DNA of 64,000 nucleotides, taken from contig NZ_CP060790.1 in assembly GCF_014489595.1 (NCBI RefSeq), forward strand, positions 3,162,001-3,226,000, written 5' to 3'. The translations under genes were made by a program, and so were the position numbers. A model generated the notes under the pieces. The model had not been told where the DNA came from, ran no database searches, and worked only from the letters and a program-made list of their open reading frames with translations. The stretch is from Paenacidovorax monticola (GTDB lineage Bacteria > Pseudomonadota > Gammaproteobacteria > Burkholderiales > Burkholderiaceae_C). Of the stretch, positions 18,520-28,401 are shown piece by piece (positions within the stretch are counted from its first letter, which is position 1; each line of letters starts with the position of its first letter).

Positions 18520-19140
18520 TCAGAGTTTGGGAATGCGGATGCGGCTGATCATGAGCGAGCCCGAGAGCGCGAACAGCAGCACCAGCGGGTGCAGCGTGAA
18601 GCCGCCGATCACCACGCTGCCGAACCAGAGCTGGTCGCGCAGCGCGCCCATGGAGGCCGCCACGGCGAGCAGCCCCACGAGCACGATGGAGGTGGGGATG
18701 GGCGTGCCCTCGAAGTGCTTCACCTTGCCGCTGTCGTCGGCCAGCGTCTCGGCCGTGATGTTGAAGCGCGCCAGGCGCGAGACGCCGCAGGCCACGAAGT
18801 AGGCCAGCACCACGCGGTCGTACAGGCCCTGCATGCCGCAGCCGTAGGCGATGAGCGCAGGCGCCACGCCGAACGAGATCACGTCGGCCAGCGAATCCAG
18901 CTCGCGCCCCATGGCCGAGCTTTTCTGGCGCCAGCGCGCGATGCGGCCGTCGAGCACGTCGAACACCAGGGCCGCGAGCACGAGCGCGCATGCGAAGTAC
19001 ACGTGGCGCACGTCGGTGGTTTCGATGTAGGTGATGATCGAGAACAGCGACCCCACGCCGCAGAAGGCGTTGCCCAGTGTGAACCAGTCCGCGAGGTGGA
19101 ACTCGCGGATCATCGAGAAGCGTTTGGGGGTGGAACTCAT
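18520..19140 (-). CDS. pssA: CDP-diacylglycerol-serine O-phosphatidyltransferase
   Basis: 206 aa membrane protein with the CDP-alcohol phosphatidyltransferase motif: DGRIAR, eight residues, G, then LDSLAD (from VLDGRIARW to GRELDSLAD). Several membrane helices follow. It makes phosphatidylserine, the precursor of phosphatidylethanolamine. The length and FNITAETL/GTPIPTSIVLVG blocks fit the type II-like bacterial PssA. It sits at the end of a minus-strand catabolic block but its function is housekeeping. Confidence 0.92.
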   Translation of the reverse strand: MSSTPKRFSMIREFHLADWFTLGNAFCGVGSLFSIITYIETTDVRHVYFACALVLAALVFDVLDGRIARWRQKSSAMGRELDSLADVISFGVAPALIAYGCGMQGLYDRVVLAYFVACGVSRLARFNITAETLADDSGKVKHFEGTPIPTSIVLVGLLAVAASMGALRDQLWFGSVVIGGFTLHPLVLLFALSGSLMISRIRIPKL

Positions 19141-19276
19141 GCGGACATTATGGAGCGCTCCCGCGCACAGACCGCGCTCGACACCTCACCAGACCAGCGC
19201 CCCAAGGCGCCGCAGCGGCCGCCCCATTTGCGCGATCAGCTATCGGAAAAGGAGCAATCCAGGGCAGCGCACCCGG

Positions 19277-20065
19277 TCATTGGAAGCGCGGCGCGCGCTT
19301 CTCGATGAAGGCCGTGACGGCCTCGCGGTGGTCGGCCGTCTTGTGCGCGATGGCCTGGTAGCCCGCCGAGAGTTCGAGCAGCGATTCGAGCGTGGCGTGC
19401 TCGCCTTCGCGCAGCAGGCGCTTGGTCATGCGCATCACGGCACCGGGGTTGGCGGCGATCTTGCCGGCCAGCGCGCGGGCCGTGGGCAGCAGCTCGGCGG
19501 CAGGCACCACGCGGCTGACCAAGCCGCAGGCCAGGGCCTCGCGGGCGTCGATGGCCTCGCCCGTGAACGCCATCTCGGCGGCCTTGGCGCGGCCCACGGC
19601 GCGCGGCAGCAGCCAGGCGCCGCCGTCGCCGGGCACGATGCCCACGCGCACGAAGCTCTCGGCGAACGTGGCCGTCTCGCTCGCGATGCGGATGTCGCAC
19701 ATGCAGGCAAGGTCCAGCCCCGCGCCGATGGCCGGGCCGTTGACGGCGCAGATCACGGGCACGTCGAGCTGGCACAGCGCCTTGGGAATGCGCTGGATGC
19801 CCTGGCGGTACTCCTCGCGGATCAGGTCCGGCGTGAGCGCGTCGTCGAAGAAGCGCCGCATGTCCTTCACGTTGCCGCCCGAGCTGAAGATGGGGCCCGC
19901 GCCCGTGAGGATCACGGCCTTGACCGAGGCGTCGCGGCGGATCTCGTCGCAGACCTGCACGAACTCCTCCACGGCCGTGTTGCCCGTGAGCGCGTTGCGC
20001 GTCTCGGGCTGGTTCATGGTGAGGGTGAGAATGGCGCCGTCGCGCTCGATGTTCAGAAAGGGCAT
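19277..20065 (-). CDS. Enoyl-CoA hydratase/isomerase family protein
   Basis: 262 aa crotonase. SSGGNVKDM and GPAIGAGLDLACMCDIRIA form the CoA-binding oxyanion hole. FVRVGIVPGDGGAWLLPR carries the glutamate-equivalent region: the usual E/D is replaced around GDGG, consistent with a hydratase or isomerase. Expected role: hydration of an enoyl-CoA in beta-oxidation-like catabolism. It is 19 bp downstream of the acyl-CoA dehydrogenase gene and the last catabolic gene of the block. Confidence 0.9.
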   Translation of the reverse strand: MPFLNIERDGAILTLTMNQPETRNALTGNTAVEEFVQVCDEIRRDASVKAVILTGAGPIFSSGGNVKDMRRFFDDALTPDLIREEYRQGIQRIPKALCQLDVPVICAVNGPAIGAGLDLACMCDIRIASETATFAESFVRVGIVPGDGGAWLLPRAVGRAKAAEMAFTGEAIDAREALACGLVSRVVPAAELLPTARALAGKIAANPGAVMRMTKRLLREGEHATLESLLELSAGYQAIAHKTADHREAVTAFIEKRAPRFQ

Positions 20066-20084
20066 GGAGATTCCTTGGGGGGTT

Positions 20085-21092
20085 CTAGGCGGCAATATCG
20101 GTGGTGGCGCGGACCAGGTCCAGGGTACGGCCCGGGTGCGCATCGACCAGCGCGGCGCCGGCCACGCCATGCCAGTACGACTCGGAGCCCGCCGTCTGGC
20201 GCCAGGCGTGCAGGCGGCGCGTGGCGAGTTGCAGGTCGTACTCTTCGGTGAAGCCGATGGCGCCGTGGATGGCATGGCCCGCCTCGGCCACGGCCAGCGC
20301 GGCCTGGCTGCAGCGCGCCTTGGCCACGGCCACGCGCAGGCGGTCGGGCCAGAGGCCGTCCCCCGCGCAGCCCAGCCGCGCGGCCATGCGCGCGGCGAAC
20401 ACATGCTCGCTCATTACCGCCAGCTGGTGCTGGATGGCCTGGAACTTGCCAATGGGACGGCCGAACTGGTTGCGCTCGTTGGCGTACTGCAGCGTGCGCT
20501 GGAACACCTCCTGCAGCGCGCCCGCGAGCTGCGCGGCCGTGAGACAGGCCTGCAGCGTGCGCACATCCAGCCCCTGCGGCAGCGCGACGGCCACGCGCGG
20601 CGCGGCGGCCCAGTGCAGGTCCGCGTCGAGCACGAACGCCGCGCGCTCGGACCGCGCCTGCGCCACGGACAGCAGGCTCCAGCCCTGCGCGTGCTGCACG
20701 AGCACCGCATCGGCCACGGCCCCCAGCCGCACCGCCGGGCAGCGCAGGCTGCCGTCGTCCTCCAGGCGGCCCTCGGCCAGCGCGATGGAGCCCGTGGGGC
20801 GCTGCACGCCGGCCTGTGCCAGCAGCGCGCGCGCCACCATGGTTTCGGCCAGCGGCACGGGCAGCGCATGGGCGCCGCACAGCGCCCACACGCCGAACAC
20901 CTGCGCGAGCGCCAGGCCCGCGCCGCCCGCCTCCTCGGGCACCAGCGCGTCAGCAAAGCCCGCGTCTTCCAGCTGGGTCCACAGCGCCCGGGGCGAGCCC
21001 CCGGCCTCGATGGCGCGCACCGCCTGCGGCGTGCACTCGCCCTGCAGCAGCTGGCGCGCGGCGTCGGCGAACAGATCGTTATCTTCTTGCAT
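20085..21092 (-). CDS. Acyl-CoA dehydrogenase family protein (small subunit type)
   Basis: 335 aa from the ATG at 21092 (preceded by GGGAAG; an in-frame ATG at 21116 is the alternative). The C-terminal domain has YANERNQFGRPIGKFQAIQH and IHGAIGFTEEYDLQ, the FAD and catalytic-base region of acyl-CoA dehydrogenases. The N-terminal part is more diverged, as in two-gene dehydrogenase pairs where one partner is weakly conserved. It probably pairs with the dehydrogenase encoded upstream. Confidence 0.87.
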   Translation of the reverse strand: MQEDNDLFADAARQLLQGECTPQAVRAIEAGGSPRALWTQLEDAGFADALVPEEAGGAGLALAQVFGVWALCGAHALPVPLAETMVARALLAQAGVQRPTGSIALAEGRLEDDGSLRCPAVRLGAVADAVLVQHAQGWSLLSVAQARSERAAFVLDADLHWAAAPRVAVALPQGLDVRTLQACLTAAQLAGALQEVFQRTLQYANERNQFGRPIGKFQAIQHQLAVMSEHVFAARMAARLGCAGDGLWPDRLRVAVAKARCSQAALAVAEAGHAIHGAIGFTEEYDLQLATRRLHAWRQTAGSESYWHGVAGAALVDAHPGRTLDLVRATTDIAA

Positions 21093-21155
21093 GTTGCTTC
21101 CCATCACCTCGGTCATTCATCGCACTGCGCGCACACCCGCCCGGTGGCCGCGGAG

Positions 21156-21249
21156 CAGGCCAAGCCAGCGGACGCCGTGGATCTGGCTTTGCCAGGCCAC
21201 GGGCGTCGTCCCCCTTGAGGAGGAAGGCGCCAAAGGCGACTCAGGGGCG
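21156..21249 (-). repeat. About 95-bp GC-rich dispersed repeat, copy A
   Basis: On the minus strand this reads CGCCCCTGAGTCGCC, then GGCGCCTTCC, then a GGCAAAGCC core and a CCGCTGGC end. It matches copy B at 39674-39762 along nearly its whole length. It fills most of the gap between the two acyl-CoA dehydrogenase genes. Confidence 0.75.
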
Positions 21250-21251
21250 TT

Positions 21252-22408
21252 TCATCTCAAGCCCAGGCCGCGCGCGATCATTCCGCGCAGGATGTCGCGC
21301 GTGCCGCCGCGCAGCGAGTACGAGGGCGCGACCTCGGTCACATAGTTCAGCGTGCGCAGCAGCTCCGCCGGCACGTCGGCGGCATCGCGCGAGAACAGGT
21401 CGTCGGCGATGGCGGCCGGGATGAACTGCTCCAGCGTGGTACCCAGCTCCTTGACCAGGGCCGCCTCCACGATGGGGCTTTCGCCGCGCACGAGCTTGTC
21501 CTGCACCGCCACCGACATGGCGCGCAGCGGCGCGAGCTCGGTGAACACGCGGCCCGCGAGGCGCAGCGCGCTTTCGCTGCGGCCCTGGGGCGTGCGCACC
21601 CAGGCCAGCCATTCGTCGAACAGCACGATGCTGGAGAACAGCCGCTCGGGCCCGCTGCGCTCGAAGGCCAGCTCCGCCGTGACCTGCTCCCAGCCCTGGC
21701 CCTCCTGGCCGATCAGCGCATCGGGCGGCAGCTGCACGTTCTCGAAGAAGACCTCGCAGAAATGGCGGTCGCCCGAGAGGTCGGTGATGGGCCGCACGGT
21801 GACGCCGGGCAGCGACAGGTCCACGATCACCTGCGACAGGCCCTTGTGCCGGTCGGCCGCCTCGCCCGAGGTGCGCACCAGCGCGATCATGTAGTGGCAG
21901 TGGTGGGCGTTGGTGGTCCAGATCTTCTGGCCGTTGAGCACGAAGCCCTGGTCGTTGGGCACGGCGCGCGTCTTCACGCTGGCCAGGTCCGAGCCCGCGC
22001 CCGGCTCGCTCATGCCGATGCAGAAGAAGGCCTCGCCCCGGCAGACCCGGGGAAGGTAGAAGCGCTTTTGCGCCTCGGTGCCGTACTTCAGGATGAGCGG
22101 GGCGCTCTGGCGGTCCGCGATCCAGTGCGAGCCCACGGGCGCACCGCAGGCCAGGTACTCCTCGACGAGCACGTAGCGCGTGAAGGCGCTGCGGCCGCCG
22201 CCGCCGTACTCCCGGGGCAGGGTGACGCCGATCCAGCCCTTGGCTCCCAGCTGGCGGCTCAGCTCGGTGCTGTAGCCGCCCCAGGAGCGCGCGCGCACAT
22301 GCGGCGGCAGGTCGCGGATGGCCTCGGCGAGGAAGGCGCGCACCTCGGCGCGCAGCGCCTCGTCCTCGGGCGGAATGCGGGTGGGGCCAGGGAATCCAAC
22401 ACGCTCAT
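21252..22408 (-). CDS. Acyl-CoA dehydrogenase (apparent frameshift near start)
   Basis: About 385 aa. It has the full family layout: IGVTLPREYGGGG, GMSEPGAGSDLASVKTRA (FAD/substrate loop), KIWTTNAHHCHYMI and a C-terminal GGTRDILRGMIARGLGL. The catalytic base region is the usual C-domain. The minus-strand ATG at 22408 overlaps the CaiB stop as ATGA. It joins the main frame (SLAPTRIPPEDEALR) if one G is added to the run at 22383-22386. It oxidises an acyl-CoA to the enoyl-CoA, passing electrons to ETF. Confidence 0.88.
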
Positions 22409-23650
22409 CCGAGCACTCCTTGTCGTTCCAGTTCATCGATGGCTTCGGGCGAAAGGCCCAGCCGGTCCCGCAGCACCTCCAGCGTGTGCTGGCCGAGCTG
22501 CGGCGGCGCCGCGCGGTACTGCACCGGGGTGGCGGACAGGCGCATGGGGCTGGCCACGAGCGGGATGCGCCCGGCCTGCGGGTGGTCCATGGCGATCTGC
22601 ATGCCGCGCGCTTGCACCTGCGCGTCGGCGAACACGTCGGCCACGGTGTTGATGGGACCGCAGGGCACGGCGTGCTGCTCCAGCAGCGCGATCCATTCGC
22701 GCGTGCCGCGCTGTGCCGTCAGCTCGCGCAGCATCGCGATCAGCAGTTCGCGGTGCGCCAGGCGCGCGGCGTTGGTGGCGAAGCGCTCGTCCGTGGCCCA
22801 TGCGGGGCGGCCCGCCGCGTGGCAAAAGCGTGCGAACTGCCCGTCGTTGCCGATGGCCAGGATCATGTGGCCGTCGGCCGTGGGAAAGTCCTGGTACGGC
22901 ACGGTGTTGGGGTGGGCATTGCCCATGCGCCGGGGGGCTGGCCGCCGTACAGGTAGCTCATGCCCTGGTTGGCGAGGCAGGCCACCTGCACGTCGAGCAG
23001 CGCCAAGTCGATGTGCTGGCCCCGGCCCGTGCGCTCGCGCGCCTGCAGCGCCGCGAGGATGGCCGTGCTCGCGTACAGCCCGGTGAGGATGTCGGTGAGC
23101 GCCACGCCCACCTTGGCCGGGCCCCCGCCGGGTGCGCCGTCGGGCTGGCCCGTGATGCTCATGAGCCCGCCCATGCCCTGGATCAGGAAGTCGTAGCCCG
23201 CGCGGTGCGCGTAGGGCCGGTCTGGCCGAAGCCTGTGATCGAGCAGTACACGAGGCGCGGGTTCAGCGCCGAGAGGCTCTCGTAGTCGAGTCCATAGGCC
23301 GCAAGCCCGCCGGTCTTGAAGTTCTCGATCAGCACGTCGCTCTGCGCCGCGAGCGCGCGCACCACGGCTTGGCCCGTGGGCCGCGTGAAGTCGATGGTGA
23401 CCGAATGCTTGTTGCGGTTGGCGCACAGGTAGTAGGCCGACTCGCCCGTGGGCTGGCCCTGTGCGTCGGTGACGAACGGGGGGCCCCAGGCGCGCGTGTC
23501 GTCGCCCGCGCCGGGGCGCTCGACCTTGACGACCTCGGCCCCGAGGTCGCCCAGGGTCTGGCCGGCCCAGGGGCCCGCGAGCACGCGCGAGAGGTCGAGC
23601 ACCTTCACGCCGCTCAGGGCGCCGGCGGGCAAAGCGGTGCCCAGGCTCAT
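22405..23650 (-). CDS. CaiB/BaiF family CoA-transferase (two apparent frameshifts)
   Basis: A class III CoA-transferase of about 415 residues. N-terminal [20 protein letters not shown] and [15 protein letters not shown] are the signature. [14 protein letters not shown] carries the catalytic aspartate, and [20 protein letters not shown] is the C-terminal block. The three frames join if one G is added to each of the runs at 23214-23216 and 22932-22937. It moves CoA between carboxylic acids and so activates the substrate of this operon. Its start overlaps the TctC stop as ATGA, and its stop overlaps the next gene the same way, so all three are translationally coupled. Confidence 0.88.
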
Positions 23651-24629
23651 TGCAGCGGCACCTTGGCCTGGGCCACGATGCGCTTCCACAGCGCGATCTC
23701 GTTCTTCTGGAACTCGCGCATCTGCGCGGGACCGCCCGTCATGGGCGTGGCGCCCAGGCGCTCGTAGAAGGCGCGCGTCTCGTCCATCCGGGAGATGGCG
23801 GTGAACAGCTCGGCCAGCTTCGCGGCCTCGGCCGCGGGCGTCTTGGCGCTCACCATGGCGCCCACCCAGGTGTAGGCCTCGAAGCCGGGCAGGCCGGCCT
23901 CGCTGGCCGTGGGCACCTCGGGCGCCGTGGCCACGCGCTTGTCGGCGGCCACGGCCAGGATCTTCACGCGCCCGCCCTTGGCCAGTTCCTGTACGGCCGT
24001 GACCTCGGCAAAGGCGTAGTCCACCGTGCCGCCGGCCACGGCCGTGGTGGTCTCGCCCGCGCCCTTGAAGGGCACGTGCACGGTCTGGATCTGGGCCATG
24101 TCGTTGAGCAACTCGCCCATGAGCTGGTAGCCCGCCGAGCCCGCACCGAAGTTCACCTGGCCGGGATGGGCCTTGGCATGGGCCAGCAGGCCCTTGAGGT
24201 CGCCATAGGGCGCACCGGGGGCACCACCAGCATGGCAGGCGAGCGCATCATCATCGTGAGCGGCGCGAAGTCGACGGCCGGATCGTAGGGCAGCTGCTTG
24301 AACAGCGCCGCGTTCACGGCCAGCGTGGAGTTGCTGCCGATGAAGACCGTGTAGCCGTCGGCCGGCGCCGAGAGCACCTGCTTGACGGCCAGGAAGCCGT
24401 TGGCGCCGGGCTTGTTCTCCACCACCACGGCCTGGCCCGTGAGGTCCTGCAGCTTCTTGGCAAAGTAGCGCGCCGAGGTGTCGGTGCCGCTGCCAGGACC
24501 GAAGGGCACGACGAACTTGATGGTCTTGGACGGAAAGCCCTGGGCCTGCGCGGCGGGGGCCAGCAGGCTGCCCAGGGCCAGCAGGCCGGCGCCGGCCAGG
24601 GCGCCCAGGGTGGTTCTGCGCGTGTGCAT
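23647..24629 (-). CDS. Tripartite tricarboxylate transporter substrate-binding protein (apparent frameshift)
   Basis: A Bug/TctC-type periplasmic binding protein of about 327 aa. It has a signal peptide ending LAPAAQAQ, then [16 protein letters not shown] and [11 protein letters not shown], both family hallmarks, and a C-terminal [17 protein letters not shown]. It binds a carboxylate in the periplasm. No membrane partner genes (TctA/TctB) are nearby. The halves join if one G is added to the GGGGG run at 24217-24221 (giving [15 protein letters not shown]). First gene of a coupled catabolic operon, so it may deliver the acid that CaiB activates. Confidence 0.88.
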
Positions 24630-24738
24630 GGGATGGGTCTCCTTGGACTGTGTTCTGCCGGCCCGGCAGGGGGCCTTGGCAGCACTCTAGTCAGGCACCA
24701 CGCATGCGTCTAATATTAAATTTTAAAGAATCGATACC

Positions 24739-24753
24739 GTTTGAATATCAAAC
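24739..24753. promoter_or_regulatory. Perfect inverted repeat, candidate operator
   Basis: GTTTGA-ATA-TCAAAC lies in an AT-rich patch 110 bp upstream of the TctC gene and just after the acetoacetyl-CoA synthetase gene. Position and symmetry suggest an operator for the catabolic operon. Confidence 0.5.
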
Positions 24754-24785
24754 AACCTGGGCGGCCCGCACCGGCCGCCCTGGGG

Positions 24786-26956
24786 TCACGCCGCAGCGGC
24801 GGCCGCGCGGCGCGCGGCGAAGTCCACGTACCAGGCCAGGCACCCGGGGTTGGCCATGGCGTCCTGGTTGACCACCTTCTCGATCGGCTGGCCCAGCAGC
24901 AGCTTCTTGATGGGCAGCTCCTGCTTCTTGCCGCTGAGCGTGCGCGGCACCTCGGCCACCTGCAGGATCTCGTCGGGCACGAAGCGCGGCGAGAGCGCCG
25001 TGCGGATCGCCGCGTTGATGCGCGCGCGCAGCGCATCGTCGAGCACGGCGCCCGCGCGCAGCGCCACGAACAGCGGCATGTAGCTCTCGCGGCCCAGGTA
25101 TTCGAGGTCGACCACGAGGCTGTCGAGCACCTCGGGCAGGGCCTCGACGGCGCTGTAGATCTCGCTCGTGCCCATGCGCAGGCCGTGGCGGTTAATGGTG
25201 GCGTCGCTGCGGCCATAGATGGTGCAGCCGCCGTGGGCGCCGATCTTGAGCCAGTCGCCGTGGCGCCACACGGCCCCCATGGCGGCCGGGCCGTCGCCAC
25301 CGCCGGGCCGGCGGCCGTGGCCGGGCGGGTACATGTCGAAGTAGCTCGACAGGTAGCGTGCGCCGTCGGTGTCGCCCCACAGGTACAGCGGCATCGACGG
25401 GATGGGCTGCGTGCACACCAGCTCGCCCACGGCGTCCTGCACGGGCCGGCCCTCGGCGTCCCAGGCCTCCACGGCCGCGCCGAGCATGCGGCACTGCATC
25501 TCGCCGGGCACCATGGGCAGCTCGCGGTGGCCGCCGATGAAGGCGCCACAGAAGTCCGTGCCGCCCGAGATGTTGTTCCACCAGATATCGCCCCCACGCT
25601 CCCCCACTGCGTGTGGGTCGCTGCCCCCCGAGGGGGCCGCGCCTTGCTTGGGGCGGCCCGGCGCTGCGGCGGCCGGGACGGTGGCATGCGCCCGAATCTG
25701 CCGGAACTGCTCCGTGCCCCACTCCTGCACCTCGGGCGAGAGCGGCGAGCCCGTGGTGCCCAGCACGCGGATGCGCGAGAGGTCGCCGCAGTCGGCCAGC
25801 TCCAGCCCCGCCTTCATGCAGTTGGCGTAGAACGCCGCGCCCGCGCCGAAGCAGGTCACGCCCGTCTCGGCCGCGAAGCGCCAGAGCACGCCCCAGTCGG
25901 GGCGCTCCTTGCTGCCGCCCGGGTTGCCGTCGTAGATCACGCAGGTGGTGCCGCCCAGCAGGCCGCTGACCTGTGCGTTCCACATCACCCAGCCCGTGGA
26001 GCTGTACCAGTGGTAGCGCTCGCCGTAGCTGTTGGCCTCGTAGCTGCAGCCGATGTCGTTGTGCAGGCCCTTGAGCTGCAGCGCCACGAGGACCATGCCG
26101 CCGTGGCCGTGTACGATGGGCTTCGGTAACCCCGTGGTGCCGCTCGAATAGACGATCCACAGCGGGTGGTCGAACGGCAGCCACAGCGGCTCGAAGGCCG
26201 CCACTTCGGCATCGTTCCTGGCCGTAGCGCTTGCGTAGCTTGCGGTATCAGCTATTGTTTTGGAAGCATCGAGGTTGTTCACGAGCAGCACGTGCGCGAG
26301 CGAGGGCAGCGCCGCGCGCAGCTCGCCGACCACCCCGGTGCGGTCGATGTCGCGCCCGCCGTAGGTCACGCCGTCGGCCGCGATCAGCACCTTGGGCGCT
26401 ATCTGGCGGAAGCGGTCCAGCACGGCGTTCGTGCCCATGTCGGGCGCGCACACGCTCCAGACGCCGCCGATGCTCACCGTGGCGAGGAAGGCCACCATGG
26501 CCTCGGGAATGTTGGGCAGGTAGGCCGCCACGCGGTCGCCGGGCTGCACGCCCTGGGCCTTCAGGTGCAGCGCCAGCGCCGCCACCTGGCGGCGCAGCTC
26601 GGGCCACGACAGCTCGCGGTGCTGGCCCTTCTCGTTGCGGCTGATGACGGCGGGCTGCCCGGCCGCATGCGCGGCATCCACATGGCGCAGCACCTGGCGC
26701 GCGTAGTTCACCTGGGCGCCCGGAAACCAGCGCGCGCCGGGCATGCGGTTGTCGGCCAGCACGGCGCTGTGCGGCGTGGGCGAGCGCAGGTCGAAGAAGT
26801 CCCACACGCTCTGCCAGAACGCGTCGAGGTCGGTGACCGACCAGCGCCACAGCGCGTCGTAGTCGGCGAACGCGAGGCCGCGCTCTGCGCGCAGCCAGTC
26901 CTGGTACAGGCGCAGGCGGGGGACGAAGGGGGATGTTGGTGTGTGCTTGTCTCCAT
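24786..26956 (-). CDS. Acetoacetyl-CoA synthetase (insert and apparent frameshift)
   Basis: An acyl-adenylate-forming ligase of about 724 aa. It has WFPGAQVNYA, the P-loop YSSGTTGLPKPIVHGHGG, ISGGTDF, and a C-terminal RTLSGKKQELPIKKLL with the catalytic lysine region. It activates acetoacetate (or a similar keto acid) with ATP and CoA. The ATG at 26956 (METSTHQHP) joins the main frame if one G is added to the run at 26928-26932. Between FRQIR and DIWWNN about 33 residues rich in Pro, Ala and Gly are encoded by a GC-rich repeat. A second short repeat lies near 26221-26275. Both inserts keep the frame. Confidence 0.88.
25588..25692 (-). repeat. GC-rich palindromic repeat inserted in frame in the synthetase gene
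   Basis: The plus strand reads CGCCCCCACGCTCCCCCACT, then CTGCCCCCCGAGGGGG and GCCTTGCTTGGGGCGGC. It has several inverted repeats and resembles intergenic repeats I associate with comamonad genomes. It encodes residues unlike anything expected at this point of the enzyme. Confidence 0.62.
26221..26275 (-). repeat. AGCT/GCGC hairpin repeat inside the synthetase gene
   Basis: The minus strand reads CTTCCAAAACAATAGCTGAT and later GCAAGCGCTACGGCC, aligning with the repeats at 39785 and 50157. It is translated in frame. Confidence 0.5.
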
Positions 26957-27105
26957 GGTGACGCAGCGTAGCAGCGGCCCCCGCGCGCCGCCACCGGAAG
27001 GCGTCGCCCAAAGGACAGCGCTCCTTGACGCAGGGCAAGGCGCATGGCGCGCACGGCGCCCACAATGGCCCTTCCGCCCGCCGGGCGCCACCTCTTGCTC
27101 AGCCC

Positions 27106-28359
27106 ATGCACAGCGACGTCCTCATCGTCGGCGCAGGCCCCGCGGGCCTGTCGCTGTCCATCGCCCTGGCCCAGGCCGGCCTCACGTCCACCGTGCTCGA
27201 CCAGCAGAGCGAGGCCGCGCTGGCCGCGCCCGCGCCCGACGGCCGCGAGATCGCCCTCACCCACCCCAGCGCCGCGCTGCTGCAGCGCCTGGGCACCTGG
27301 CAGGCGCTGGCCGCGCACGAGATCGGCAAGCTGCACGACGCACAGGTGCACGACGGCCCCGTGGGCCCGCAGGCCCGCATGCACCTGGACACGCATGCGG
27401 GCGGCAGCGGCCTGGAACACCTGGGCTGGATAGTGCCCAACCACGCGCTGCGCCGCAGCGCCCACGCGGTGGCGGCGCGCACGCCGGGCGTGCGCATCCT
27501 CGCAGGGGCCCAGGTCACGCGCGTGGCCGTGCAGCCCGGCCAGGCCGAGGTGGACTACAGCCTGGACGGCGTGGCGCAGCAGCGGCTCACCGCGCCGCTC
27601 GTGGTGGCCGCCGACAGCCGCTTCTCGGCCGCGCGGCGCCAGCTCGGCATCGGGGCCGCGATGACCGATTTCGGCCGCACCGTGATCGTCTGCCGCATGC
27701 GGCACGAGAGGCCCCACGGCGGCACGGCGCACGAATGCTTCGGCTACGAGCGCACGCTGGCCGTGCTGCCCCTGCCCGACGACCCCGCCAGCGGCGCCCC
27801 CCTGTGCTCCATCGTGGTCACGGCCGGCAGCGCCGACGCGGCCACCCTGCTTGCCCTGGCGCCCGAGGATTTCGCGGTGCGCGTGGCCGAGCAGTTCCAG
27901 CACCGCCTGGGCGCCATGCAGCTCGTGGGCGAGCGCCACGCCTACCCGCTCGTGGCGGTGTACGCGCAGCGCTTCACGGGGCCGCGCTGCGCGCTGGTTG
28001 GCGACGCGGCCGTGGGCATGCACCCCGTGACGGCCCATGGCTACAACCTGGGCCTGGCGGGCGTGGAACGCCTCGCCCACGCGCTGGCCGAGGCGCGCGC
28101 CCAGGGCCGCGACATCGGCGACGCCGCCGCGCTCGCGCCCTACGCACGCGCGCACCACCGGCATGCCTGGCCCATCTACCAGGGCACCAACGCCATCGTG
28201 CGCCTGTACACCGACGCGCGGCCGCTGCCCCGGCTGGTGCGCCAGCTGGTGCTGGCGGGCGCCAACCGGCTGCCGCCGCTCAAGGCGGCGATCGTGGGCC
28301 AGCTCACGGGGCGGCATGGCACCGGGCTGGGGGCCGTGCTGCCCGCGCCCCGGGGCTGA
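27106..28359 (+). CDS. FAD-dependent aromatic hydroxylase, UbiM-like
   Basis: 417 aa flavoprotein monooxygenase of the UbiH/Coq6 family. It has the N-terminal dinucleotide motif GAGPAGLS, a central ADSRFSAARRQLGI (the DG-type motif) and the FAD-ribityl motif ALVGDAAVGMHPVTAHGYNLGL. The DFGRTVIVCRMRHE and HECFGYERTLAVLPL segments resemble UbiM, a ubiquinone-ring C5 hydroxylase, rather than UbiH/UbiF. Ubiquinone biosynthesis is therefore the likeliest role. The subgroup call is from memory of family features and is moderate. Confidence 0.78.
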   Translation: MHSDVLIVGAGPAGLSLSIALAQAGLTSTVLDQQSEAALAAPAPDGREIALTHPSAALLQRLGTWQALAAHEIGKLHDAQVHDGPVGPQARMHLDTHAGGSGLEHLGWIVPNHALRRSAHAVAARTPGVRILAGAQVTRVAVQPGQAEVDYSLDGVAQQRLTAPLVVAADSRFSAARRQLGIGAAMTDFGRTVIVCRMRHERPHGGTAHECFGYERTLAVLPLPDDPASGAPLCSIVVTAGSADAATLLALAPEDFAVRVAEQFQHRLGAMQLVGERHAYPLVAVYAQRFTGPRCALVGDAAVGMHPVTAHGYNLGLAGVERLAHALAEARAQGRDIGDAAALAPYARAHHRHAWPIYQGTNAIVRLYTDARPLPRLVRQLVLAGANRLPPLKAAIVGQLTGRHGTGLGAVLPAPRG

Positions 28360-28401
28360 GCGGCCCCGGGCCGGGCCCCTCCGCCCGGCATAATTTCCGG
28401 C

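Noticed and set aside
28360..28401. Terminator between the UbiM-like and GGDEF genes
   Set aside because: The GC-rich segment can pair with itself, but there is no stable symmetric stem and no U tract.
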